The translations under genes and the position numbers were made by a program. The notes under the pieces are model-generated. The model did not search any database and was not told where the DNA came from. It saw nothing but the letters and a program-made list of their open reading frames with translations. A DNA stretch of 11,701 nt from Gemmatimonadaceae bacterium (GTDB lineage: Bacteria > Gemmatimonadota > Gemmatimonadetes > Gemmatimonadales > Gemmatimonadaceae), in NCBI GenBank assembly GCA_013361745.1, contig JABFXM010000320.1:1-11701 (forward strand), in the 5' to 3' direction. Of the stretch, positions 1-6,897 are shown piece after piece (position 1 is the stretch's first letter; the number at the start of each line of letters is the position of its first letter).

Positions 1-1874
1 GCCTCGCCGTGCAGCCCCTGCCGCTCGAAGGTGTCGCCGAGGAGCGTCAGCCCCTCGGGACGCGCGGCGCCGCGGGTGAGGGCGCGGCTCGCCTCGGCCG
101 CGGCGCGGTCGTAGAGGCCCTTCGTGAGGTAGTCCGCCGCCATCGCGTACGGATCCGCCTCCGCCATCCCCGCCTGCGGCGCGGGGGTCGGCGTCAGCTC
201 GGTGAACAGCGAATCGAGCAGTCGCGGGTCGAAGGCGAACTCCTCGACCGACTCCGTCGTCCGTTCGATCCCGCCGAGATCCGGCGAGATCGACAGCTCC
301 GGATCCTCGTCCTCGAGATCGATGGCCAGCTCGACCTTCTGCGGGACGTAGTACGGGTCGAGCTCGAGGGCGCGCTTCGTCTCGCGCACCGAGCCGTCGA
401 AGTCGCCGAGGTTCGAGAGCGCGAAGCTCAGGTTGTAGTGCGCCTCGGCGTACTCCGGCTTCGCCTGGATGGCGCGCGCGAAGGCGTTGCGCGCGTCCTC
501 GTACTTCTTCAGCTCCGCGAGCACGAGGCCGATCCCGTTCCAGGCGACGGGGTGCTCCGGCTCCGCGTTCAGCACCTGGCGGAACGCCTCGAGCGAGAGC
601 TGCAGCCGCTTCAGCTTGAAGAGGAGCAGCGCGAGGTTGAGCCGCGCCTTGCTGAACGTCGGCTGCGCGTCGAGCGCGCGGCGGAACGCCTCGATCGCGT
701 ACTCCGTGTCGCCGGCGTGATATGCCGCGACACCGAGATTGTTGTACGCGAGCGCGTACGCCGGGTCGGCCGTGATCGCGTTGCGGTAGCTCTCCGCGGC
801 CTCGGCGAAGTGCCCTTCCTGGTGCAGCGCGATCCCGCGCTCGTTCCAGAGCTTGGGACTCGTGTTGTTCTTCTGGAGGAGCTCCGAGTACAGCGCGATG
901 GCGGCGTTCGTGTCCTTCCTGAGGAGATGGACCTCGGCCATCGCCTGCTGCACGAGCTCGCGCTCCTCGCCGCGCTCGAGCGCGAGCCCGTACTCGCGCA
1001 GCGCCTCGGGGTAGTACCCCTTCTGGCGCATCGCCAGGCCGAGGTTGAAGTGCGCGAGCTGCCCTTCTCCGCTGACCTGCATCTGCTCGCCGGACATCAG
1101 GCGCACGGGCGTCATGCGCGACGCCCGCGACTCCTCCGGCGTCCGCCCCGCCTGCTCGAGGGAGAGGTTCGCCTGCGCGCGGGAGAGCGTCGGGTTGAGC
1201 TGGATCGCGCGCTTCGTCGCGACGCGCGCCTCCTCGTGCCGGCCCATGTCGCCGAGCACGAAGCCCATGAGGTAGTGCGCGTCCGGATTGTCCGGATTCA
1301 GCTCGATCGCGCGTTTCAGCGCGGAGAGCGCCTCGTCGTTGAGGCCGCGGTTGTAGACGACCTCGCCGATGTAGAAGTGGACGACGGAGCTGTTCGGGTC
1401 GAGGGCGAGCGCGCGCTCGAACCACATCTGCGCCTGCTCGAGATCGCCCCCCGCCTTCTCGGCGAGGCCGAGCTGCACGATCGCGCCGAGATCGTTGGGG
1501 TGATGGCGCAGCAGCTCGTTGAACTCGCGGACCGCGTCGGCGAGATGGCCGATGAGGGCGTAGGCCCGGCCGAGCTCCCAGCGCGCGTCGCGGTCGCCCG
1601 GCGCGCTGCGGAGCTTCTCCTTCAGCTCACCGACGCGGCGGTCGTAGTAGCCGGTGGTGAAGTACGCGATCTCCAGGTTGCGCTGGGCGACCTGCATCTT
1701 CGCGTCGAGCTCGAGGGCGCGCATGAACGCGCCCACCGCCTCCTCGTAGAGCCCCTTGTTGTAGTAGAGGACTCCGAGGTTGTTGTGCGCCCCCGCGTCG
1801 GACGGGTCGATACGTCGGGAGAACGACCGGAGAACATCCCGATCGCGCTCGGACGTCAGGGCGGCGGCGGCCAT
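1..1874 (-). CDS. Large tetratricopeptide-repeat (TPR) protein, 3' end outside window
   Basis: An uninterrupted frame of 624 codons starts at ATG 1872-1874 and runs off the left edge, so the C-terminus is missing. The start lies 9 bases after the cheC stop with no strong Shine-Dalgarno sequence, so it is probably co-translated. After a short charged N-terminus, TPR units of about 34 residues follow from roughly residue 27 to 507 (for example NNLGVLYYNKGLYEEAVGAF and HYNLSFALSNLGDFDGSV), about 13-14 in all. They are interrupted near residues 246-270 by a non-repeat Ser/Met-rich segment. An acidic, Pro-containing linker follows (about 508-576, including LEDEDPELS and TPTPAPQ), and TPR-like helices resume at about 577. 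No signal peptide or membrane segment is seen, so it is probably cytoplasmic. TPR arrays bind other proteins; no enzymatic domain is visible. Its position directly after cheC suggests a scaffold or adaptor for the chemosensory pathway, but this is inference from position only. Confidence 0.9.
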   Translation of the reverse strand, partial: MAAAALTSERDRDVLRSFSRRIDPSDAGAHNNLGVLYYNKGLYEEAVGAFMRALELDAKMQVAQRNLEIAYFTTGYYDRRVGELKEKLRSAPGDRDARWELGRAYALIGHLADAVREFNELLRHHPNDLGAIVQLGLAEKAGGDLEQAQMWFERALALDPNSSVVHFYIGEVVYNRGLNDEALSALKRAIELNPDNPDAHYLMGFVLGDMGRHEEARVATKRAIQLNPTLSRAQANLSLEQAGRTPEESRASRMTPVRLMSGEQMQVSGEGQLAHFNLGLAMRQKGYYPEALREYGLALERGEERELVQQAMAEVHLLRKDTNAAIALYSELLQKNNTSPKLWNERGIALHQEGHFAEAAESYRNAITADPAYALAYNNLGVAAYHAGDTEYAIEAFRRALDAQPTFSKARLNLALLLFKLKRLQLSLEAFRQVLNAEPEHPVAWNGIGLVLAELKKYEDARNAFARAIQAKPEYAEAHYNLSFALSNLGDFDGSVRETKRALELDPYYVPQKVELAIDLEDEDPELSISPDLGGIERTTESVEEFAFDPRLLDSLFTELTPTPAPQAGMAEADPYAMAADYLTKGLYDRAAAEASRALTRGAARPEGLTLLGDTFERQGLHGE

Positions 1875-1883
1875 CCCGGACCG

Positions 1884-2504
1884 TTAGGCGACCCGGACGG
1901 CCTTCAGGATCGCCTGGAGCGAGGCGTAGTCGGGCAGGAGGAGGAAGAAGCCGCGCAGACGCTCGCCGATGTCCTGGAGGTAGAACTCGCTCTCGACGCA
2001 GAACACGTAGTCGCGGTCGCTCCCGAACTGCAGATACGCGGTGGTGAGCACCGCGTCCGACATGTCCACGGCCAGGCTCGGCGGCGAGGGGAGCAGCATC
2101 AGCCCCATGAAGTCGCTCAGCGCGTTCATGTAGGCGCCGCTGAGGATGTTCCCCGCCTCCTTGATCGCCGACTGCTCCAGCTCCCCGAGGTCGGTGGACG
2201 TCCCCTGGGCGCGGCGCAGCATCATCTCCGAGAGACGGATCGCCGTCGGCTTCGGGAAGACGAGCAGCGTTCGACCGGTGAGATCACCGAGCATGTGCAT
2301 CAGCACCGCCGCCACCGGCTCCTCGGGACCCGAGACCTGCGGCGGGACCTCCTCGAGGCGCGCGACGTTGATCGTCGGCACGCTGATCATGATCGTGCCG
2401 CCCGTCATCTGCGAGAGCGCCGTCGCCGCGTGACCGGCGCCGATGTTCGCGACCTCGCGGAGCGCGTCGAGCTGTATGGCCTTCAACGACCGAATGTCTT
2501 CCAT
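1884..2504 (-). CDS. cheC: Chemotaxis protein CheC, CheY-P phosphatase
   Basis: The protein has 206 residues from ATG 2502-2504. CheC removes the phosphoryl group from CheY-P and in other bacteria is stimulated by the deamidase CheD; no cheD is present here. The CheC/CheX/FliY family active-site pattern (D/S)-x3-E-x2-N-x22-P occurs twice and fits exactly: D13, E17, N20, P43 and S112, E116, N119, P142. Both phosphatase centres therefore look intact, as in two-site CheC proteins. The FliM-like C-terminal region and FliN fusion of FliY are absent, and the length is typical of CheC. The start is set by the family N-terminus (MEDIRSLKAIQLDALREVAN) and by a GAGGA at 2509-2513; the frame is open further upstream, but only inside cheA. 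The cheA stop is 7 bases upstream, so translation is probably coupled. Confidence 0.95.
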   Translation of the reverse strand: MEDIRSLKAIQLDALREVANIGAGHAATALSQMTGGTIMISVPTINVARLEEVPPQVSGPEEPVAAVLMHMLGDLTGRTLLVFPKPTAIRLSEMMLRRAQGTSTDLGELEQSAIKEAGNILSGAYMNALSDFMGLMLLPSPPSLAVDMSDAVLTTAYLQFGSDRDYVFCVESEFYLQDIGERLRGFFLLLPDYASLQAILKAVRVA

Positions 2505-2508
2505 GTAG

Positions 2509-2513
2509 TCCTC
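2509..2513 (-). promoter_or_regulatory. Ribosome binding site of cheC
   Basis: GAGGA on the minus strand lies 4 bases before the cheC ATG and overlaps the cheA stop codon (TGAGGA). It supports the short CheC start and implies that ribosomes finishing cheA can reinitiate on cheC. Confidence 0.7.
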
Positions 2514-4512
2514 AGAGCAGACTGCTGACGTCGACGATGAGCGCGGGCGCGCCGTCGCCGAGGATTGTCGCGCCGCTGAACAGCGCGAGACCGCCGCGAA
2601 CACCGTCGAACTGCTTCACCACGATCTCCTGCTGTCCCGCGAGCTCGTCGACGATCAGGCCCGCGCGCCGTTCGCCCATCTCGATCACGATCACCTGCTG
2701 CGCCTTGCGATCCGTCGCCGCGAGCCCGAGCAGCTCGCGCATCCGCAGCAGCGGCAGCACGTCGTCGCGCAGCACGAGCACCTCCCGTCCCTTCACCTGG
2801 CGCAGCTGCGCCGACTTCAGCTCCACCGTCTCGTTGACGTGCGTCATCGGCAGCGCGTAGAGCTCGCCGTCCACCCGCGCGAGGAGCGCGCGGACGATCG
2901 CGAGCGTCAACGGCAGCCGCACCGTGACCGTCGTTCCCTGCAACGGCACCGAGCGGATCTCGACGAGACCGCCCAGCGCGCGCACGCGCGTCTGCACCGC
3001 ATCGATGCCGACGCCGCGTCCGGAGATGTCCGTCACCCGCTCCGCGGTCGAGAACCCCGGGCGCGAGATCAGGCGAATCAGTTCGTCGTCCGACAGCTCG
3101 GAGCGGCCCGCCTCGACGAGCCCCGCGTCGCGCGCCTTCTGGAGCACCCGGTCGCGGTCGATTCCCTTGCCGTCATCCGACACACGAATGACGATCGCCG
3201 AGCGATCTCGCATCGCCTCGAGGCGCAATCTTCCCTCGGCGGGCTTGCCGAGCCGCTTGCGTTCCTCGGGGGTCTCGATGCCGTGGTCGATCGCGGTGCG
3301 GAGGAGGTGCACCACCGGGTCGCCGATCTCGTCGAGCAGCGAGCGATCGAGCTCGATCTCCTTGCCCTCGATCGTGAAGTCGATGTTCTTGCCGAGGGTG
3401 CGCGCGGAATCGCGCACGAGGCGCGGAAAGCGGTCGAAGACCTGCCAGACCGGCACCATCCGGCTGGTCATGATCTCGTCCTGCAGGTCGCTGATGAGCC
3501 GCGACGCCTGCGTCACCGTCTCGTCGAGCGCGCCGTCGCCGAGCGTCGCCGAGAGCTGCGTGAGTCGCCCGCGGGTGATCACCAGCTCGCCGATGAGGTT
3601 CATCAGGTTGTCGAGCCGGCGCAGGTCGATGCGGACGTTGCGGTTCGTGCGTGCCGCGTCGCCGTTTCCGGAAGCGCCGTTGCCGTTGCCGTTAGGCGCC
3701 GCCGCCGACCCCTGACCCCCGACCCCTGACCCCTGGGCTCCGGCCCCCGACCCCTGGCCTCCGGCCCCCGACCCCTGGGAAACCTCCACCCCGGACACGT
3801 CACCGAGCCCCGCGACGAGCTGCTTCACCTGCGCCGGCGTCTGCTCGGTCACCACGCGCAACGCGAAGTCGGCGCCGAACTTCTCCTCCTTCATCTCATC
3901 GAGCGGCGGCACCATCGCTTCGACGGTGCCGATGGCGCGCAGCGCCTGCACGACCATGAACGCCCGCACCCCGCGCAGCGGCGCGTCGGTCGCGATCGCG
4001 ACGCGCACGAGCAAACCGGCGCCCGGCGGCACCGCGGCCGCCCACTCTGAAGCGTCCGGCACCACGAACGCCGTCGAGGTCCGTCGATTCGGCGCCGACC
4101 CCTGACCCCCGACCCCGGACGCCTGCGCCGCCGCCGTCCCCTGCACGGCGCGAAGCCGTGCGAGCGGCGACGCGACATCGATCTCCCCCTCGCGTCCCGC
4201 GACGGAAAGCCCGACCGCGACCTCGAGCGCGTCGGCGGAGGTGAACAGCGCGTCGATGATCTCGGCGCTCACCTCGCGCGCGCCCGTGCGCAGCGTGTCG
4301 AGCAGCGTCTCCAGCTCGTGCGCGAGCTCGGCGACCTGCACGTACCCCATTGTCGCGCTCATACCCTTCATGGTATGAACGGCGCGAAAGAGCGCGTTCA
4401 CCGGCTCCGCGGAGTCGGGCGCGCGCTCCAGCTCGAGGAGTGCGTGATTGATCGCCGATAGATGCTCCTGACTTTCCGTCAGGAACAGGTCGGCGTAGCG
4501 GGACGTATCCAC
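2512..4512 (-). CDS. cheA: Chemotaxis histidine kinase CheA
   Basis: This 666-residue cytoplasmic kinase autophosphorylates on a His and passes phosphate to CheY. Domains in order: P1/Hpt about 1-110 with H46 in AVHTMKG; a linker with a GVGGQGS repeat (about 125-147); a P2 CheY-binding domain about 167-244; a second Gly/Gln/Ser linker 246-287; P3 dimerisation about 292-355; the P4 GHKL ATPase about 356-535; and a CheW-like P5 about 536-666. P4 keeps H402, the G1 box DDGKG (446-450) and the G2 box GRGVGID (498-504). At the N box it reads HLLRTAIDHGIE, so T406 replaces the near-invariant Asn. The start is GTG at 4510-4512, as no ATG lies between an upstream in-frame TAG and the conserved N-terminus. 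No Shine-Dalgarno sequence is evident, and a stem-loop lies in the 41-base gap after cheY. Confidence 0.96.
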   Translation of the reverse strand: MDTSRYADLFLTESQEHLSAINHALLELERAPDSAEPVNALFRAVHTMKGMSATMGYVQVAELAHELETLLDTLRTGAREVSAEIIDALFTSADALEVAVGLSVAGREGEIDVASPLARLRAVQGTAAAQASGVGGQGSAPNRRTSTAFVVPDASEWAAAVPPGAGLLVRVAIATDAPLRGVRAFMVVQALRAIGTVEAMVPPLDEMKEEKFGADFALRVVTEQTPAQVKQLVAGLGDVSGVEVSQGSGAGGQGSGAGAQGSGVGGQGSAAAPNGNGNGASGNGDAARTNRNVRIDLRRLDNLMNLIGELVITRGRLTQLSATLGDGALDETVTQASRLISDLQDEIMTSRMVPVWQVFDRFPRLVRDSARTLGKNIDFTIEGKEIELDRSLLDEIGDPVVHLLRTAIDHGIETPEERKRLGKPAEGRLRLEAMRDRSAIVIRVSDDGKGIDRDRVLQKARDAGLVEAGRSELSDDELIRLISRPGFSTAERVTDISGRGVGIDAVQTRVRALGGLVEIRSVPLQGTTVTVRLPLTLAIVRALLARVDGELYALPMTHVNETVELKSAQLRQVKGREVLVLRDDVLPLLRMRELLGLAATDRKAQQVIVIEMGERRAGLIVDELAGQQEIVVKQFDGVRGGLALFSGATILGDGAPALIVDVSSLL
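3703..3777 (-). repeat. In-frame G-rich 21-nt tandem repeat in the CheA P2-P3 linker
   Basis: Three and a half copies of a 7-residue unit are encoded (QGSGAGG, QGSGAGA, QGSGVGG, QGSA; residues 246-270). At DNA level the units are built from CAGGGGTC and GGGGG blocks. The protein segment is a flexible, low-complexity interdomain linker, followed by an Asn/Gly-rich stretch up to about residue 287. A 23-base part (3704-3726) recurs identically in the first linker. Confidence 0.85.
3709..3733 (-). other. Putative G-quadruplex motif in cheA coding strand
   Basis: On the minus strand, which is the mRNA sense, four runs of at least four G are separated by spacers of 3, 2 and 3 bases (GGGG-TCA-GGGG-TC-GGGGG-TCA-GGGG). 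This meets the usual sequence definition of an intramolecular G-quadruplex. Whether it folds or affects translation of cheA is unknown. Confidence 0.5.
4087..4119 (-). repeat. Second copy of the linker repeat in the CheA P1-P2 linker
   Basis: It encodes SGVGGQGSAPN at residues 132-142. Positions 4094-4116 are identical over 23 bases to 3704-3726. The copies are 390 bases apart and in the same reading frame, so the two linkers share both DNA and protein sequence (SGVGGQGSAPN here, SGVGGQGSAAAPN in the other linker). This suggests duplication or gene conversion between linkers. Confidence 0.8.
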
Positions 4513-4531
4513 CGGTCGGGCGGTGGCGCGA

Positions 4532-4557
4532 GTGAGCGGGCGCTAGCCCGCGGTCAC
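4532..4557 (-). other. Stem-loop spanning the cheY stop codon, cheY-cheA junction
   Basis: GTGAGCGGGC (4532-4541) and GCCCGC plus TCAC (4546-4551 and 4554-4557) pair around a GCTA loop, with a two-base bulge at 4552-4553. The stem is about ten GC-rich pairs. No T run follows on the transcribed side, so it does not look like an intrinsic terminator. It could shape the mRNA or lower initiation at the cheA GTG 20 bases downstream. Confidence 0.45.
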
Positions 4558-4916
4558 CCGAGCACGCGCTGGACGGCCTCGAGGACGCGGCTCGGCTGGA
4601 AGGGCTTCACGACGAAATCCTTCGCCCCCGCCTGGATCGCCTCGACGACCAGCGCCTGCTGACCCATGGCGCTGCACATCAGCACCTTGGCGTTCGGGTC
4701 GAACTTCGTGATCTCGCGGACCGCGTCGATCCCGCCCATGTCCGGCATGACGATGTCCATCGTCACCAGATCCGGACGCAGCTGCTTGTACTTCTCGACC
4801 GCCTGGAGACCCGTCTCGGCCTCGCCGACGATCTCGAAGCCGGCCTGGGTGAGAATGTCTCCCACCATCGTCCGCATGAAGATCGCGTCGTCGCAGATCA
4901 GTACCGTATGACTCAC
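4554..4916 (-). CDS. cheY: Chemotaxis response regulator CheY
   Basis: A single receiver domain of 120 residues with no output domain. It accepts phosphate from CheA, and CheY-P acts on the flagellar switch or another motor; the signal is ended by a phosphatase such as the CheC encoded two genes downstream. Receiver residues are complete: the acidic pair D9/D10, the phosphoacceptor D54 in TMDIVMPD, S82 (CSAMGQ) and K104 (FVVKPF), with F101 at the aromatic switch position. The C-terminus KPFQPSRVLEAVQ resembles the Thermotoga-type CheY that works with CheC. The start is GTG 4914-4916, chosen because GAGGA lies 5 bases upstream and MSHTVLICDD is a standard N-terminus. cheW ends 14 bases upstream. 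Confidence 0.95.
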   Translation of the reverse strand: MSHTVLICDDAIFMRTMVGDILTQAGFEIVGEAETGLQAVEKYKQLRPDLVTMDIVMPDMGGIDAVREITKFDPNAKVLMCSAMGQQALVVEAIQAGAKDFVVKPFQPSRVLEAVQRVLG

Positions 4917-4921
4917 CGTAT

Positions 4922-4926
4922 TCCTC
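4922..4926 (-). promoter_or_regulatory. Ribosome binding site of cheY
   Basis: GAGGA on the minus strand lies 5 bases before the cheY GTG, just after the TAA TAG double stop at the end of cheW. It decides for the GTG start. Confidence 0.7.
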
Positions 4927-4930
4927 GCTA

Positions 4931-5395
4931 TTAGAGCAGTGCTTGCCGTGCCAACGTGATCACGTCGAGCAGGATCACCACGCGTTCGTCGTTCAGCCGT
5001 CCCATGCCGCGCACGATCCCGCCGCGCGCGTCGTCCGCCGTCGCGGACTCGATCTCGTCCTCGGAGAGCGGACGCACGTCCATCACGTCGTCCACCGCGA
5101 TCCCGACGAGCTTCGTTCCCAGCTCGGCGAGGATGATCGAGCCGTCCCCCTTCGCCGCGTCCCGGCCGAGCCGGCGCCCGAGGTCGAGCACCGTCACGAT
5201 CGTTCCGCGCAGATTGATCAGACCGCAGACGAACGCGGGCGCTCCCGGCAACCGCGTCGCGCGCCGCTGCGGGATGATCTCGCGCACGGTCGCGATGTCG
5301 CAGCCGTAGGTCTGGTCCCCGAGGGCGAAGAGCAGCACGCGGATCACCGATGTCGGCGCCGCGATCGGCTCAGCTGTCGTCCCGGTAGAAGCCAA
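4931..5395 (-). CDS. cheW: Chemotaxis coupling protein CheW
   Basis: One CheW domain that links methyl-accepting receptors to CheA P5 in the cytoplasmic signalling array. The fold begins at IRVLLFALGDQTYGCD (about residues 18-33) and includes the conserved NLRG at 61-64 within the GLINLRGTIVTVLDL stretch, then IAVDDVMDV, which matches the receptor/CheA contact regions of the family. Length is 154 residues from TTG 5393-5395, close to normal for CheW. The start is uncertain: no ATG is available and neither candidate has a clear Shine-Dalgarno sequence. TTG 5393-5395 overlaps the 3' end of rluD by 26 bases, while GTG 5345-5347 (138 residues) starts 22 bases after the rluD stop and still keeps the whole domain. 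It is the first chemotaxis gene after the housekeeping block. Confidence 0.92.
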   Translation of the reverse strand: MASTGTTAEPIAAPTSVIRVLLFALGDQTYGCDIATVREIIPQRRATRLPGAPAFVCGLINLRGTIVTVLDLGRRLGRDAAKGDGSIILAELGTKLVGIAVDDVMDVRPLSEDEIESATADDARGGIVRGMGRLNDERVVILLDVITLARQALL

Positions 5396-6383
5396 GGTAT
5401 TCGAGCAGATCAGGGTGATCCCGCGGTATCCCGCCTTTCTCTCCCGCGACCGCGAGCAGCGACTGCGTCAGATCCGGCGGCAGCGGCGCCCGCAGGTCCA
5501 TCGCCTTCCCGGTGACCGGGTGCTGGAAGCGCAGCCACGCCGCGTGCAGGAAATGCCGCCGCGCCGGCAACGCCACGAGCTTCCGTCCACCCCCGCCTCC
5601 GTAGGTGTCGTCACCGACCACCGGATGCCCGAGCGAGGCGAGATGGACGCGGATCTGATGCGTGCGTCCGGAGTGCAGGTGCGCGCGCAGCAGGTCCACC
5701 GAGTCGAACCGGGCGAGCCGGACGAAGTCCGTCCGCGCCGGTCGTCCGCTATTGACGATTGCCATGCGCGTTCGGTCTCGCGGATCGCGTGCGAGCGGCC
5801 TGTCGACGCTGACGCGGTCGGCGTCGAGGTGCCCCCAGCACAGCGCGGCGTAGCGCCGGCTGATCTTCCGGGCCGCGAGCGCGGCGCCGAGGACGCGGTG
5901 GGCGCGGTCGCTCTTGGCCACGAGGAGCAGCCCCGAGGTGTCCTTGTCCAGCCGGTGAACGATCCCCTCCCGGTCCTCCCCACCCTCGCTCGACAGCTCC
6001 CCGCCCCGCCCCTTGAGGGCGTTGACGAGCGTCCCGGTCCAGTTGCCGGGGGCCGGATGCACGACCATCCCCGCGGCCTTGTTCACCACGAGCAGGTCGT
6101 CGTCCTCGTAGACGACGTCGAGGGGAATCTGTTCGCCGGCCACCTCGCGTCCGGGGGGCGGCGGGATCTCGACGTCGATGCGGTCCCCCGTCTCCGGGCG
6201 ATAGCTCGCGCGCTCGCGCTTCCCGTTCACGAGAACGTTCCCGTTCGCGATCAGCGTCGCGGCCTGGGTGCGCGAGATGTCGATCGCGTGCGCGACGTAG
6301 CTGTCGAGGCGCGACTGCTGCGATTCCGCGGCGCCGACCTCCAGCTGGTGCCGCGCCGACTCGCGCGGACGGGGGCCCGTCAT
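5370..6383 (-). CDS. rluD: RluA-family 23S rRNA pseudouridine synthase, RluD type
   Basis: It isomerises uridine to pseudouridine in RNA. RluD enzymes modify helix 69 of 23S rRNA (U1911, U1915, U1917 in E. coli numbering). The protein has 337 residues from ATG 6381-6383. It has an N-terminal S4 RNA-binding domain (about 24-71: SRLDSYVAHAIDISRTQA, then LVNGKR), followed by the synthase domain with the catalytic Asp in HRLDKDTSGLLL (D146), RTHQIRVHLASLGHPVVGD and the C-terminal LRAPLP segment. Order and length are typical of RluD rather than of S4-less RluA. RluD is assigned over RluB/C by general resemblance and its place beside lspA, so exact target sites are inferred. A five-glycine stretch follows DDTY. 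The start codon lies in a perfect 16-base palindrome, 7 bases after the upstream lspA stop. Confidence 0.93.
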   Translation of the reverse strand: MTGPRPRESARHQLEVGAAESQQSRLDSYVAHAIDISRTQAATLIANGNVLVNGKRERASYRPETGDRIDVEIPPPPGREVAGEQIPLDVVYEDDDLLVVNKAAGMVVHPAPGNWTGTLVNALKGRGGELSSEGGEDREGIVHRLDKDTSGLLLVAKSDRAHRVLGAALAARKISRRYAALCWGHLDADRVSVDRPLARDPRDRTRMAIVNSGRPARTDFVRLARFDSVDLLRAHLHSGRTHQIRVHLASLGHPVVGDDTYGGGGGRKLVALPARRHFLHAAWLRFQHPVTGKAMDLRAPLPPDLTQSLLAVAGEKGGIPRDHPDLLEYLGFYRDDS

Positions 6384-6390
6384 GACGGGC
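6375..6390. repeat. Perfect palindrome centred on the rluD start codon
   Basis: GCCCGTCATGACGGGC is a perfect 16-base palindrome. As RNA it would form a 6-bp GC-rich stem with loop CAUG, putting the rluD AUG in the loop. It fills the gap between the upstream lspA stop and rluD. Confidence 0.6.
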
Positions 6391-6897
6391 TCAGGCCGCG
6401 ACGCTGCTGCTCGTGCTGCGCGCCCGGCGCTCCTCGCTCCAGAGGATGAGGACGAGGAGCACCGCACCGACGCTGACGGCGGAGTCGGCGACGTTGAACA
6501 CCCAGAAGCGGTGCTCGCCCAGCCCGACGTCCACGAAGTCCACGACACCCTGCGTCCACCGCAGCCGGTCGACGAGATTGCCGATCGCGCCGCCGCAGAT
6601 CAGCCCGAGCGCGAACAGCTTCCACCCCTCGGCGGGCGAGGCGTTGTGCGCCATCCGCACGAGCACGAAGAGGATCGCGAGGGCGAGCGCGGTGAAGATC
6701 CAGCGCGACGCCTCGCCGACGGTGGTGCCGAAGGCGGCGCCGCGATTGAAGACGAGGGTGAAGCGCACGACGTCGCCGAGCACGTCGTGCGGAATCCCGT
6801 AGGCGAGCCGCGACATCACCATCCGCTTCGTGACGACGTCCGCCGCCACGACGAGAATCCCGGTCAGCCAGAAGACCGGGCGCCGGAGCGCGCTCAG
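6391..6897 (-). CDS. lspA: Lipoprotein signal peptidase LspA, second (downstream) copy
   Basis: An inner-membrane aspartyl protease that removes signal peptides from diacylglyceryl-prolipoproteins. The motifs are complete: VVAADVVTKR in helix 1, FNRGAAFG, GNLVDRL and FNVADSAV; the catalytic Asps are D110 and D138 numbering from the CTG start. The start is the odd part. The only ordinary candidate is GTG 6847-6849 (152 residues), which removes most of helix 1. The homologous N-terminus RRPVFWLTGILVVAAD continues in frame upstream without ATG, GTG or TTG. I therefore place the start at CTG 6895-6897, giving 168 residues and a CTGA overlap with the upstream lspA stop. The alternatives are the GTG start, or a -1 shift at the G6 run (6903-6908) that fuses both LspA proteins. 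It is about 7 bases from rluD. Confidence 0.85.
   Translation of the reverse strand: MSALRRPVFWLTGILVVAADVVTKRMVMSRLAYGIPHDVLGDVVRFTLVFNRGAAFGTTVGEASRWIFTALALAILFVLVRMAHNASPAEGWKLFALGLICGGAIGNLVDRLRWTQGVVDFVDVGLGEHRFWVFNVADSAVSVGAVLLVLILWSEERRARSTSSSVAA

Noticed and set aside
9..2528. Open frame of 839 codons on the plus strand
   Set aside because: Arg/Glu/Leu-rich translation without domains, lying antisense to the TPR gene and cheC. It results from strong GC bias at third codon positions of the minus-strand genes.
4359..4378. TCATACC/GGTATGA inverted repeat with a 6-base loop over the CheA phospho-His codon
   Set aside because: A 7-bp stem in the strongly conserved coding segment VHTMKGM; protein constraint and chance explain it well enough.
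4536..4551. Possible intrinsic terminator between cheY and cheA
   Set aside because: The stem has no T run after it on the minus strand, and the downstream che genes clearly belong to the same unit.
6384..6548. Extension of RluD by 55 codons upstream
   Set aside because: The extra part is a Ser/Thr/Trp-rich frame-shifted reading of the lspA 3' end; RluD starts sensibly at ATG 6381-6383.
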